Origin: Ornithinibacillus gellani
GTDB lineage: Bacteria > Bacillota > Bacilli > Bacillales > Amphibacillaceae
Assembly: GCF_003730295.1 (NCBI RefSeq)
Contig: NZ_QTSZ01000020.1
Span: 1-50,797, forward strand
DNA length: 50,797 bases
Direction of reading: 5' to 3'
The notes beneath the pieces were generated by a model, which did not search any database, was not told the origin of the DNA, and saw only the letters and a list, made by a program, of their open reading frames with translations. The position numbers were made by a program, and so were the translations under genes. Positions within the stretch are counted from its first letter, which is position 1, and each line of letters opens with the position of its first letter. Positions 41,836-50,750 of the stretch are shown piece after piece.

Positions 41836-43596
41836 TTAATATAAACTACCGCCTGTATTACGTTTGCCAAATAAAGGCTTTGCACTGGATTCATTCACAA
41901 TATCAATTTTAATGCCTTGATTCAATTTACGTGCACTTAGTTTGCTGAACAACCAAGTAATTCCGCCTGCTATAATAAGCAATACGACAGCCCCGACAAG
42001 CCACATCAACGTCGGGTAGCTCATTTTTAACTGAACTGCTTTTAATACGAAAGTGACAATCATACCTTTGAAGCCTGTTATACCATGATCTAAATTCGCG
42101 GGTAATGTAATCTCGTCTACCGGCAAAATCATATAGCCAAAAGGTAATAATGCCAATATCAAATAGACATATGACACAATCATCAATAAAATAGACACCC
42201 CAAAATTCAATCGTTGTTGCGGGTTGGTTGGATGATATTTCGCACCAATTGTACCTAAATACAAGCCTAGTGAACTAATTCCCATTGTAATGACAGCTTT
42301 GACGACAATTCCTAATACGAACTGTGGAATGGTCCAGCCTAGTAAAACACCAATAATTACTTCAATTGTCGTTAACAAGATAAATGGCAGGAGCCAGCTA
42401 ACCAGAAGCTTTCCAAATGCCAAATCCCTGCCGGAAACCGGAATTAACCTTAGGATCCACATGGCAGCACCTTCACGACCAATAGAGGAGGCGGCCACCA
42501 TTCCATTTGACATTGCGTAGATAAACAATAATACACCTTGTGCAATTGGCCAGGATATCGCATGGTATCCCTGTAAACTACTTAATTTTCCACCGCCTGT
42601 CAGAAATCCAACGGTTCCAAAAATGATAAAGAATAAAATCGGCATAAGAACGAGCCATTCCCGTATATCACGTTTGACCGCTAACCATTCTTTTCTAGCA
42701 ACTGCTTGAATAGGATGATGCAATTTCGTGGTCTGCTTTTGGTTCCGCTTCTTTTTCTTCGTATTGCTACCCTCACTAAGACGAATCCAACCGGTTCGAA
42801 AGCCTCTTTCCACAATACTGGACGTAATAAAAATGAAAATTCCCGCCAACATAATGAGTAACAATAAGGGAAGTGCAAACCCCATGCTACCATTTGCTGC
42901 TTCTAATATGGCATGACTTCCCCAAGTCATTGGCACCCATTTTGGAAATAGCGGCAATCCAGCCAGCATTTTTTCTAATAAGGTCTGCTCTCCGGTCATA
43001 TTCGGAAGCATGAATACCATATAAACAATCAATCCGGAAAATACACTCATAACTGTCATGAGTTCATTTGCTCGACTAGCTGGGACAATTTGGACCAATA
43101 GTAAATTAAATAAATAAGCTAGTGACAAGCCAATTAATACCATAGCCAATAGAACAAAGATTAATACAGGATAAAATAAGTAACTTGCTCCTGAGGCAAT
43201 CCCATATAATATTGCTGGCAATAGAATAAATAAGGATGCGAATAACGGAATTCCCACAAAGCTTTGCATGTATTTAATCCAAAAGATATTTCTTGTTTTT
43301 ATAGGTAACGTAAATAATAGCGTTAAATCCGACATGGAAAACAAATGCTTAAATACTTGTGGGGTTCCTAATAAAACAATTAAACCGATTACCGCCATAA
43401 ATGCGTACGAAAGGAGTCCTTCCAATACTGGATCTGTAATAAGATCGGCAAGCGACCAAATACCACCAGAAACAAAATAAAGCAAGATGCCAAGAACGGC
43501 AAATGAAATAATATAACTAGCATAGCCTTTAAGCTCTTGGGTTTTGACTGTATTCATAAACATTCGAAAATGATTTTTTAATAATACACGCATCAT
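41836..43596 (-). CDS. ABC-2 type exporter permease (large)
   Basis: The 586-residue integral membrane protein has about twelve transmembrane helices with a charged loop in the middle (KKKKRNQKQTTKLHHPIQ), suggesting two fused six-helix halves, the plan of putative ABC exporter permeases such as YthQ-type proteins. Its start overlaps the ATPase gene by 4 bases (ATGA-type coupling). Substrate unknown. Confidence 0.84.
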   Translation of the reverse strand: MMRVLLKNHFRMFMNTVKTQELKGYASYIISFAVLGILLYFVSGGIWSLADLITDPVLEGLLSYAFMAVIGLIVLLGTPQVFKHLFSMSDLTLLFTLPIKTRNIFWIKYMQSFVGIPLFASLFILLPAILYGIASGASYLFYPVLIFVLLAMVLIGLSLAYLFNLLLVQIVPASRANELMTVMSVFSGLIVYMVFMLPNMTGEQTLLEKMLAGLPLFPKWVPMTWGSHAILEAANGSMGFALPLLLLIMLAGIFIFITSSIVERGFRTGWIRLSEGSNTKKKKRNQKQTTKLHHPIQAVARKEWLAVKRDIREWLVLMPILFFIIFGTVGFLTGGGKLSSLQGYHAISWPIAQGVLLFIYAMSNGMVAASSIGREGAAMWILRLIPVSGRDLAFGKLLVSWLLPFILLTTIEVIIGVLLGWTIPQFVLGIVVKAVITMGISSLGLYLGTIGAKYHPTNPQQRLNFGVSILLMIVSYVYLILALLPFGYMILPVDEITLPANLDHGITGFKGMIVTFVLKAVQLKMSYPTLMWLVGAVVLLIIAGGITWLFSKLSARKLNQGIKIDIVNESSAKPLFGKRNTGGSLY

Positions 43597-44384
43597 GGAG
43601 AAACACCTGAATCCTGCTCTGACATTTCCTTAATCACGGCCTGCTGTGCTTCATCCCCAGTCAATTCCAGGAAAATATCCTCCAGGCTACCAGCACTTCC
43701 ACCCTCCAACGCACGTAGCTCATCCATCGTTCCAAGCGCAATAATATCACCATGAGAAATAATCCCAATCCGGTCACACATCTGTTCGGCAATCTCTAAT
43801 ATATGTGTTGTGATAAATACCGTCATGCCATCGTCACAACGACTACGCAACAGGTTTTTTAGGTTTCGGGCACTTTTGGGATCCAAGCCAACAGTCGGCT
43901 CGTCCAGAAATAAAATATCTGGATCATGAACCAATGCGCCACATATTGCTATTTTTTGTTTCATACCATGTGAATAGCTTTCAATTAACTCATCTGCCCG
44001 GTCCTTCAATCCAAAAATCGCCAGCAATTCATTCGCATTCTTTTCATACGTATCTTTCTCCATCCGAAAAACAGAGGAAATAAACTCCAAATACTCCCAA
44101 CCAGTCAATTTTGGATACAAATTTGGTTGATCCGGAACATAGGAAATAAGCTGTTTTGCCTTTATTGGTTCCTTCCAAATATCAACACCATTTAGCTCAA
44201 TTGTGCCTTCAGACGGTTCAAGCAATCCTGTCATCATTTTAATGGTTGTCGTCTTTCCAGCACCATTCGGACCAAGAAATCCAAATAACTCCCCTTTTTG
44301 CACATCCAAATGGATATGTTTAACGGCCTCATTTCTTCCATAAGCTTTTGTTAATCCGCTAATTTGAATCGCTTTTTCTGACAA
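43593..44384 (-). CDS. ABC exporter ATP-binding protein
   Basis: This 263-residue ATPase has Walker A GFLGPNGAGKTTTIKMM, the Q-loop, signature ESYSHGMKQKIAICGALV, Walker B DILFLDEPTVGLDP and the switch His in TTHILE. It resembles the ABC-2 type exporter ATPases of the CcmA/NatA group. The TTG start follows GGAGGGG. It drives the large permease encoded next. Confidence 0.92.
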   Translation of the reverse strand: MSEKAIQISGLTKAYGRNEAVKHIHLDVQKGELFGFLGPNGAGKTTTIKMMTGLLEPSEGTIELNGVDIWKEPIKAKQLISYVPDQPNLYPKLTGWEYLEFISSVFRMEKDTYEKNANELLAIFGLKDRADELIESYSHGMKQKIAICGALVHDPDILFLDEPTVGLDPKSARNLKNLLRSRCDDGMTVFITTHILEIAEQMCDRIGIISHGDIIALGTMDELRALEGGSAGSLEDIFLELTGDEAQQAVIKEMSEQDSGVSP

Positions 44385-44518
44385 ACAATCCCCTCCAAAA
44401 TAGATAGATAGATTTAATTGCTTTTTAAATCATGTTAGCCCGTTCCTATTCGATTGCTTTGAAAAATCAGATGAATTAGAATGAAAATGAAACCATACCT
44501 TAAAGGAGAGCACAATAA

Positions 44519-44809
44519 ATGACAGGATTATTCATAATTGCTGGAATTACTTTTATCATCCTAATGGGAATCAGTATTTATTTTCACACAAAAAATTCCC
44601 CATTAAAATATCTCATTCCGATCATCTTTATCATGCTTAGCTTCATCATGATTGGATATTCATTCGTCATTGGTGGTTTTGAAGGAATGGGTGTTGGTGC
44701 AGTAGGCTTTGCTATCTTTATTGGCGCTGCCCTTGCTTTCATCTTGACAGATATAGTCGTTCGGGTCAAAACATTTAAAGAGCTGATGAATCAACATTCC
44801 AATAAATAA
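44519..44809 (+). CDS. YesK-like small membrane protein
   Basis: The 96-residue protein has three transmembrane helices (about 3-22, 30-52, 57-80) and a short charged tail, like YesK-type proteins of Bacillus; similarity judged by pattern only. A clear AAAGGAG precedes the ATG. Its stop touches the stop of the convergent ypsA gene. Confidence 0.6.
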   Translation: MTGLFIIAGITFIILMGISIYFHTKNSPLKYLIPIIFIMLSFIMIGYSFVIGGFEGMGVGAVGFAIFIGAALAFILTDIVVRVKTFKELMNQHSNK

Positions 44810-45364
44810 TTATTCCCAATAACGCGGGTCAGCCATTTGAATTTCTTCGACTATATCATCCAGATCTTCGGGTGTAATAAGGTGGATTGGATATGGCTTA
44901 TTTGCGTGCTTCGCTTCCTCATGGAAAAACTTCACACTGCCAGGATATTCATCGTGCAGCAGTAACAAACACCCATCACTCTTGTCAATCAGCCATTTAT
45001 CCCTTGCTTTAAACTGATAGGCACCTTTGTATTCACCTGAATATAAAGGTTTGAAAAAATCAGCCAGCAATTGTAATTCTTCATATTTCTGTTGCAATGC
45101 TTCTGGCCATCTTGTCTGTTGATTCTCAAAAGGGGGTATGACACCTAGTTTTATATCATAATCAGCCTGTAAATCAAATACCACTTCCGCTGTCCAAAGC
45201 TCAATGCCCATCTGACCTGATAGTAATACCCATTCTAAACCTTCTTCAATGAATCCAGTTAAACGTTTTGCAATTGCGGCTTTTATATATGTAATCCGTT
45301 CATCCTCTTCGCTAAAAATGCTCAGTTCTGTTGGCTTATAACCGGTAACAACGAGTACTTTCAA
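44810..45364 (-). CDS. ypsA: YpsA, SLOG-superfamily protein (DUF1273)
   Basis: The 184-residue protein matches Bacillus YpsA (about 180 residues): LKVLVVTGYKPTELSIF at the start, LTGFIEEGLEWVLLSGQMGIELWTAE near 50-75 (the SLOG nucleotide-binding loop), LGVIPPFENQQTRWPE and WLIDKSDGCLLLLHDEYPGSVKF. YpsA has been linked to cell division and filamentation in Firmicutes. I start it at a TTG preceded by AAGGTGG, which begins exactly at the conserved N-terminus; the longer frame would add 16 unrelated residues. Confidence 0.9.
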   Translation of the reverse strand: MKVLVVTGYKPTELSIFSEEDERITYIKAAIAKRLTGFIEEGLEWVLLSGQMGIELWTAEVVFDLQADYDIKLGVIPPFENQQTRWPEALQQKYEELQLLADFFKPLYSGEYKGAYQFKARDKWLIDKSDGCLLLLHDEYPGSVKFFHEEAKHANKPYPIHLITPEDLDDIVEEIQMADPRYWE

Positions 45365-45390
45365 TCCATTCGCCACCTTTCTTCTATTCC

Positions 45391-45431
45391 AAAAAAAACA
45401 AAGAACTAGCAAGTATATTATGCCAGTTCTT
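45391..45431 (-). terminator. Terminator after cotD
   Basis: On the minus strand AAGAACT and AGTTCTT close a stem with inner GCATAATATACTTGC-like pairing, followed by T8. It separates cotD from ypsA. Confidence 0.7.
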
Positions 45432-45439
45432 CGTCCAAA

Positions 45440-45877
45440 TTAACACCATTTATTTTGAGGTTTCTTCATTCCGCAGCCTTGCCAGCCAGGCTGCATCATC
45501 CCACCTACTTGTTGTCCCGGACCATTACCAGGCTGCATCGCTCCCCCAACCTGTTGTCCCGGTCCCATTCCAGGTTGCATCATGCCACCTACTTGATTAC
45601 CAGATCCCGGACTCATTGCGCCACCTACTTGATTCGGCGGTGCAGGAACTGGAAATGACCCTCCGTTGATATTGACTTGATTCTGCGTATTCACAACAGA
45701 TGTCGAATGTGGGAATAGATGCACATTTTCAACAAGATGATGATTCATTACAGTAGTATGCGATGGATGAATATGCTTTACAACACTTTTTGTGCAGTTG
45801 TTGACAACATTTTCCTTTACTGGATATACAATTTGTTTACAACCACAGCCACAGCGCGGCCCATGACGATGTCTCAT
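45440..45877 (-). CDS. cotD: CotD-family spore coat protein with Gly/Met repeat tail
   Basis: This 145-residue coat protein has the CotD core: Cys- and His-rich N-terminus (RHRHGPRCGCGCKQIVYPV), SVVKHIHPSHTTVMNHHLVEN and VHLFPHSTSVVNTQNQVN. CotD is an inner-coat protein of Bacillus spores. Beyond the core a tail of about 60 residues carries four imperfect repeats of the type QVGG(A/M)MxPGxGPG, ending in CGMKKPQNKWC; this extension is not in the B. subtilis protein as I know it. The ATG follows AAGGAAGGAG. Confidence 0.85.
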   Translation of the reverse strand: MRHRHGPRCGCGCKQIVYPVKENVVNNCTKSVVKHIHPSHTTVMNHHLVENVHLFPHSTSVVNTQNQVNINGGSFPVPAPPNQVGGAMSPGSGNQVGGMMQPGMGPGQQVGGAMQPGNGPGQQVGGMMQPGWQGCGMKKPQNKWC

Positions 45878-45964
45878 ATTATTTCTCCTTCCTTGTGATA
45901 GGTTCACTACTAACCTATGTTAGAGGGAGGGGGTTTGTATAAGACACTCACCTAATTTCCCATA

Positions 45965-46042
45965 ATAAAGTGAAATGACAATCAGTGGGGGTTTTCGCTC
46001 TTCCGCCACTGATTATTAGTTGAACGAATCAAGGATCACAAA
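45965..46042 (+). repeat. Dispersed intergenic repeat, copy H (3' truncated)
   Basis: The 5' part is intact (AAAGTGAAATGACAATCAG, first hairpin with GTGGGGG and CCGCCAC, then TTAGTTGAACGAATCA), after which the sequence diverges. It lies upstream of cotD, between cotD and the ABC permease gene. Confidence 0.8.
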
Positions 46043-46060
46043 AGGCTGATTCGAATTCGT

Positions 46061-46837
46061 CTAATAATGTGCCAGTAAACCTTTTCTCATTGCAATTCGT
46101 TCACAGACAAGGAAAAATCCAAGTCCAATGACAAAATAAAACACGGCATTGAATCCAAGAATGAAGAAATCGCCCATCGTTATCTCACTTAACGTTACCC
46201 CTTGTATCATAATATTTCGTACCAAATCTACTCCTTTTACAAAAGGCAGAAATGCAAGCGCAGGCGCTACAGTTAATGGAACAAACGTTAAACCGGCCAG
46301 AATGAATTGTAATATCTGCAAAAAAGCTTGAACTTGCTTTAAGATAATGGAAATACCTGCAATCATAAATCCAGCTCCAAACATACTAATCAATGTAAGC
46401 AGGAGAATTGGCAATATAGCAATTACATCGATATTTAGCCATTGACCTGTTACCGCCATGGAAACATATAATAATCCAACAATAATAAAGAAATAGATTG
46501 CCGTTGTGGAGATTAATCTTGTTATCATCACCTTCCACAAACCCATTGGTGTCATACAAAGCTGCTCAAGCGTCCCACGCATGGCTTCATTCGTTATTTC
46601 CCATCCAATACTATTCATCACCATCATGGCTAAAAACCAGAAAATATAGTTGACAATAACATATTGTGTATTGACATCTTGGGAACCTGGATCCCCAACA
46701 AGCTGAATGCCTGCAAACATTCCAAGAAATATACAAAAAAAGGTAATTACCATTGCGATGGTATTCGGCATATACCGTTTTAATTCAATATATTCTTTTC
46801 TTAGATTTGCTTTAAGAAGATTGAGCCAACGCACCAT
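46061..46837 (-). CDS. ABC-2 type exporter permease
   Basis: The 258-residue permease has six transmembrane helices with the ABC-2 motif region ITNEAMRGTLEQLCMTPMGLWKVMITRL after the second helix. It overlaps the end of the ATPase gene by 26 bases and probably forms an exporter with it. Substrate unknown. Confidence 0.88.
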   Translation of the reverse strand: MVRWLNLLKANLRKEYIELKRYMPNTIAMVITFFCIFLGMFAGIQLVGDPGSQDVNTQYVIVNYIFWFLAMMVMNSIGWEITNEAMRGTLEQLCMTPMGLWKVMITRLISTTAIYFFIIVGLLYVSMAVTGQWLNIDVIAILPILLLTLISMFGAGFMIAGISIILKQVQAFLQILQFILAGLTFVPLTVAPALAFLPFVKGVDLVRNIMIQGVTLSEITMGDFFILGFNAVFYFVIGLGFFLVCERIAMRKGLLAHY

Positions 46838-47795
46838 TCTTCGCCTCCTTCACGATTTTCATAAAGATTTGTTCAAAATTTACTGTTTTTCGATCAATTG
46901 AATCCACAGGTGTTTCTTCCATCTTTAAAATATCGAATAACTCATATATTTCTTCGCTTTTTGCCAAATCTACATCCAGAGTCGCCTGGGCTAAATCCTC
47001 TGTATATTGATGGTGTGGGAACTTTTGCTTCAATAATTGCTGTTGCTTTTCACTTAGGCTTCCTTCTAATCGAATAAGATAGGAGCGTACTTCAAATAAA
47101 CGCATTAAATTTTCAATTCGGTCATCTGTAATAATTTTCCCATCGCTAATAATAACAGTTCGTTCGCATAAATCCTGAATAACATCCATGTCATGCGAAC
47201 TAATGATAATCGTGCGTTGGTCATTTTTTACAATATCTCGTAACAGTTCACGAACCTCATAGCCAGTTTCGACATCAATTCCAAGCGTCGGTTCATCCAG
47301 TAAAATAACTTCGCTATCTGCCAGCATTGCCACCGCAATTGCAAGCTTTTGCTGCATTCCTCGAGAAAGCCGATTCACCAATTCATTTTCCTTGGATTTC
47401 AAATGAAATTGCTCCAATAACTCCTCAATTCGACCTGCAACTTCCTTCCGAGATCTTCCTCGATTACCTGCGAAGTATTCCAGATTTTCCCTCACCGTCA
47501 GTCGCCAATATAAATTTCGATTCCCTTCAAGTACAGCACTAATATTGTTTAAGGCATCCAACCGTTTTTCCCGGTTATTAACCCCATTAATCGTTATGGT
47601 TCCTGAGTCTTGTTCCAGAAGGCCACAAATCATTTTAATCGTCGTTGTTTTACCCGCCCCATTTGGACCTAATAATCCAAGAATCTCACCACGATTCACA
47701 GTGAATGACACATCATTTACCGCCTGTACATAGGTTTTTGATTTTCTCTTTTTATACGTTTTTTTAATATTTCTGACTTCTACAATTGCTTCCAT
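46812..47795 (-). CDS. ABC exporter ATP-binding protein with C-terminal extension
   Basis: This 327-residue ATPase has Walker A GLLGPNGAGKTTTIKMI, signature NRLSRGMQQKLAIAVAML, Walker B EVILLDEPTLGIDV and switch His in SSHDMDV. After residue 220 an extra domain of about 100 residues (MRLFEVRSYLIRLEGSLSEKQ) follows, common in ABC-2 exporters. The ATG is 8 bases after GGAGGG; the longer frame overlaps that site. Confidence 0.92.
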   Translation of the reverse strand: MEAIVEVRNIKKTYKKRKSKTYVQAVNDVSFTVNRGEILGLLGPNGAGKTTTIKMICGLLEQDSGTITINGVNNREKRLDALNNISAVLEGNRNLYWRLTVRENLEYFAGNRGRSRKEVAGRIEELLEQFHLKSKENELVNRLSRGMQQKLAIAVAMLADSEVILLDEPTLGIDVETGYEVRELLRDIVKNDQRTIIISSHDMDVIQDLCERTVIISDGKIITDDRIENLMRLFEVRSYLIRLEGSLSEKQQQLLKQKFPHHQYTEDLAQATLDVDLAKSEEIYELFDILKMEETPVDSIDRKTVNFEQIFMKIVKEAKNGALAQSS

Positions 47796-47941
47796 CCAAC
47801 CATCCCTCCTAAGAACTGTTCTACTAGTACAAATCATACCCCACATGTTAAACAGCTTCCACCACCTAAAGCTTTAAAAAATATCCGCCTCTAGTCGGAG
47901 GTGCATCTACACCTTTCTAGACATATAATTCATTCCATAAT

Positions 47942-47972
47942 AAAAAAGCCGGGAAATTGTTCCGACTTTTTT
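47942..47972 (-). terminator. Terminator after mscL
   Basis: On the minus strand AAAAAGTCGG pairs with CCCGGCTTTTTT (wobbles included) with a short loop, ending in T6, 15 bases after the mscL stop. Confidence 0.75.
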
Positions 47973-47986
47973 CGTTTTCCATATTT

Positions 47987-48364
47987 TTATGCTTTATTAT
48001 TTTGTTCTTTCAATAGGTCGCGGATTTCGGTAAGCAATGCTTCCTGTGGATCCACCTCTTCCTCCTCTTCTTCTTCCTTTCGTTTAAACTTCAATAGTAA
48101 ACGAATAAACAAGAAAATAGAAAAAGATATAATAAGAAAGTTAAATATAGATTGCAAAAAGACACCATAAGTAACATTTGCATTTCCGACCGTGAATGCA
48201 AGCCCACTGAAGTCAATACCGCCAACTAAAATTCCAAGTATTGGTGTAATAATATCATCTACCAATGAAGAAACGATTTGTCCAAATGCTGCACCTATAA
48301 TTACTGCAACAGCGAGATCCAGCACATTTCCTTGCATGGCAAATTCTTTAAAATCCTTCCACAT
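47987..48364 (-). CDS. mscL: Large-conductance mechanosensitive channel MscL
   Basis: This protein (125 residues) is a pentameric channel that releases solutes at hypo-osmotic shock. It has the MscL plan: amphipathic [21 protein letters not shown], first helix [21 protein letters not shown], a periplasmic loop, second helix and a charged cytoplasmic bundle with an acidic run (EEEEEEE) near 95. A good binding site precedes the ATG. It is the last gene of a minus-strand block. Confidence 0.95.
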   Translation of the reverse strand: MWKDFKEFAMQGNVLDLAVAVIIGAAFGQIVSSLVDDIITPILGILVGGIDFSGLAFTVGNANVTYGVFLQSIFNFLIISFSIFLFIRLLLKFKRKEEEEEEEVDPQEALLTEIRDLLKEQNNKA

Positions 48365-48500
48365 GAGACATAACCTCCTTTTGAAAAATTATACAAGTAA
48401 ATTGAAGATATGGAAAGTATTTTTGCTAATTTTGTCACAAAATGACGAAATATGCCTAGATTTGAATGAAAAAAAGGGCAGCTGCATGCTACCCGCTATC

Positions 48501-48653
48501 TTATAGATCATGATGTGGATTATGTTTTTGCCCACTATGATTTGCTTTTTTAACTTTTTTTGAACCACTTAATGGTTCACCATATGGTTGTGTTGGACTT
48601 TTTGGTAAATTAACCCGCTGTTGTTGCTTCGGTCCTTTTGGTCTGCTGGACAT
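48501..48653 (-). CDS. sspP: Small acid-soluble spore protein P (SspP/CotL)
   Basis: The 50-residue protein contains the SspP core: QPYGEPLSGSKKVKKANHSG followed by QKHNPHHDL, close to the B. subtilis SspP pattern (PEPLDGSKKVKNRNH, QKHN). SspP is a minor spore core protein made under sigma-G control. The ATG follows GAAGGAGG at 6 bases. The gene is short but well supported. Confidence 0.88.
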   Translation of the reverse strand: MSSRPKGPKQQQRVNLPKSPTQPYGEPLSGSKKVKKANHSGQKHNPHHDL

Positions 48654-48757
48654 TTTATTACCTCCTTCTTCTCTCTATAGCTTTTGATTCATATGAGAAA
48701 CTATTCATCCCACATCTTGTATGAAATATTGGAGTCCAGATAATTTTTATCCAGATA

Positions 48758-48766
48758 TGGTATAAT
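48758..48766 (+). promoter_or_regulatory. Extended -10 promoter of sulP
   Basis: TGGTATAAT is a perfect extended -10. Transcription would start near 48773, giving a leader of about 125 bases that includes a terminator before the gene. Confidence 0.6.
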
Positions 48767-48821
48767 AGTGGTAATTGCTTTTTCATTTTTCATTTCATTG
48801 CTATGCTTCCCCAAAAATAGG

Positions 48822-48844
48822 CTCGCTTGTTAAGCGGGTTTTTT
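48822..48844 (+). promoter_or_regulatory. Leader terminator before sulP
   Basis: CTCGCTT and AAGCGGG form a 7-bp stem (one wobble) with a 3-base loop, followed by T6, some 50 bases before the sulP start. Its position inside the leader suggests premature termination or a small RNA product; the controlling factor is unknown. Confidence 0.6.
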
Positions 48845-48898
48845 CCATGCACTTTTTTATCTTTATCATGTTAAGAAAATCAAATAGGAGAGATGTTA

Positions 48899-50623
48899 TT
48901 GTTTAAGGATGATCGTTTTAGCAACATGTCCCCTGCAACTATAAAGCAGGATTTGATTGCTGGTATTACTGTGGGTATTGTCGCGATACCGTTGGGAATG
49001 GCCTTTGCAATTGCATCAGGAGTGAAGCCGGAATATGGTCTGTACACCACGATTATTGCTGGTATAGTCGTTGCTTTATTCGGTGGTTCTAGATTTCAGG
49101 TAGCCGGTCCAACTGGCGCATTCATTCCGATTCTACTTGCGATTGTACTCCAATATGGTTATGAGAACTTATTAATTGCTGGTTTTATGGCTGGAATCAT
49201 GCTTATTCTCATGGGTGCATTTAAGCTCGGTAATTTAATTAAATTCATTCCAAGATCCGTAACAATCGGCTTTACATCCGGTATTGCCGTAATCATCTTT
49301 AGTGGCCAAATTGGCAGCTTTCTTGGATTGGAAGGTTTGGAGAAAAAGGAATATTTTCACCAAAATGCACTACAGCTTTATCAACATCTGCATACTATCA
49401 ATTTTTATAGTATTTTGATTGCACTATTGGGATTACTCATCATTATTTTTCTTCCAAAGCTTTTTCCAAATGTTCCCGCCCTGCTTTTTGCTATCATTAT
49501 CCCAACTATATTAGCAGTCGTGCTTTTTCCGGATAAAGTAGCAACAATCGGAACGGCCTATGGCGGTATTACTGCTTCATTACCAACCATTCAAATTCCA
49601 CATATTACTTTGGAAAAAATATGGATGCTTTGGCAGCCAGCATTTGTGATTGCTATGCTGGGTGGAATCGAATCCTTACTATCAGCGGTCGTATCGGATG
49701 GGATGACAGGTAAGCGGCATCGCTCCAACCGTGAGCTTGTTGGGCAAGGAATTGCTAATATGACGGTGCCATTGTTCGGTGGAATCCCTGCTACCGGTGC
49801 AATCGCACGTACAGCAACTAATATCAACAGTGGAGCTTTTAGCCCATTATCCAGTGTGTTTCAAAGTTTATTTGTCCTTGTCGTATTGGTTTTATTTGCA
49901 CCATATGCATCTGCCATCCCGCTAGCAAGTATGGCACCTATTTTAATGGTTGTTGCTTTCAATATGAGTGAGCATCAATCTTTTGCTCATATATTAAAAT
50001 TGCGCACGAGTGATTCCATTGTCCTTGTCGTTACATTTTTATTAACCGTATTTATCAATTTGACCGCTGCCGTTCAAATCGGCCTGCTATTAGCTATGAT
50101 TTCTTTTATAAAACGGATGAGTGAAACATTTGAAGTAGAAAAAGTGGTACCTGTTTTAGCAAAACGGCATATGGAGGAGAAAGTAGAAGACTATGTGATT
50201 AAATGTCCGCAGCTTTCTTTTTATACCATTGATGGTCCCTTGTTTTTTGGTGCAGCAGACCGATTTCAATCTATTATTACCAGATCTATTCATCGTCGAC
50301 CAAAGGTACTTATTCTGAAAATGAAGCATGTGCCACTGATGGATGCAACTGCCATCGCCAATTTAGACTCGCTTGTAACAGATTTTCGCAAGATGGGCGG
50401 TATCACTTTAATTAGTGAGATAAATGGAGATATTATGAAGATGCTTATGACAAGCGGGCTATATGATAAAATTGGTCAACAGCATTTTTTCTTTGATACT
50501 ACAAAAGCTGTCGATTATGGTTTACAGCTCATTCGACCGAAGCAATGTACAGTCTGTGCAAGAAGTGGTAGTTCAACTTGTCGTGCATTTCAAAAAAGCA
50601 AACAACTGGAGCAAACGAGTTAG
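48899..50623 (+). CDS. SulP-family anion transporter with STAS domain
   Basis: This 574-residue protein of the SLC26/SulP group transports sulfate or bicarbonate-type anions. It has the N-terminal family stretch DLIAGITVGIVAIPLGMAFAIASG and GSRFQVAGPTGAFIPILLA, about twelve transmembrane helices up to residue 410, and a cytoplasmic STAS domain (about 440-550: VLILKMKHVPLMDATAIANL). The C-terminus carries a Cys motif CTVCARSGSSTCRAF. The TTG start is preferred because the upstream ATG overlaps the GGAG site. A leader terminator precedes it; no carbonic anhydrase gene is adjacent. Confidence 0.88.
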   Translation: MFKDDRFSNMSPATIKQDLIAGITVGIVAIPLGMAFAIASGVKPEYGLYTTIIAGIVVALFGGSRFQVAGPTGAFIPILLAIVLQYGYENLLIAGFMAGIMLILMGAFKLGNLIKFIPRSVTIGFTSGIAVIIFSGQIGSFLGLEGLEKKEYFHQNALQLYQHLHTINFYSILIALLGLLIIIFLPKLFPNVPALLFAIIIPTILAVVLFPDKVATIGTAYGGITASLPTIQIPHITLEKIWMLWQPAFVIAMLGGIESLLSAVVSDGMTGKRHRSNRELVGQGIANMTVPLFGGIPATGAIARTATNINSGAFSPLSSVFQSLFVLVVLVLFAPYASAIPLASMAPILMVVAFNMSEHQSFAHILKLRTSDSIVLVVTFLLTVFINLTAAVQIGLLLAMISFIKRMSETFEVEKVVPVLAKRHMEEKVEDYVIKCPQLSFYTIDGPLFFGAADRFQSIITRSIHRRPKVLILKMKHVPLMDATAIANLDSLVTDFRKMGGITLISEINGDIMKMLMTSGLYDKIGQQHFFFDTTKAVDYGLQLIRPKQCTVCARSGSSTCRAFQKSKQLEQTS

Positions 50624-50680
50624 GAACGAAATGGGGAACAGCCCTTTAACACAACGTATGGATCCGTTTAAAGTAAATAT

Positions 50681-50703
50681 CCGCCGGTAGAACCGGCGGT
50701 TTT
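50681..50703 (+). terminator. Terminator after sulP
   Basis: CCGCCGGT and ACCGGCGG form an 8-bp GC-rich stem with a TAG loop followed by T4, about 60 bases after the sulP stop. Confidence 0.7.
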
Positions 50704-50709
50704 AATTTC

Positions 50710-50750
50710 GCCCTATAAGGGCACTTTACCAACATAGTCCCTAAAGGGAC
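50710..50750. repeat. Two short hairpins, possible IS200/IS605-type end
   Basis: GCCCT-ATA-AGGGC and, 14 bases on, GTCCCT-AA-AGGGAC are two compact imperfect palindromes close to the window edge. Such subterminal hairpins mark the ends of IS200/IS605-family elements, but no transposase is visible before the sequence ends. Confidence 0.3.
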
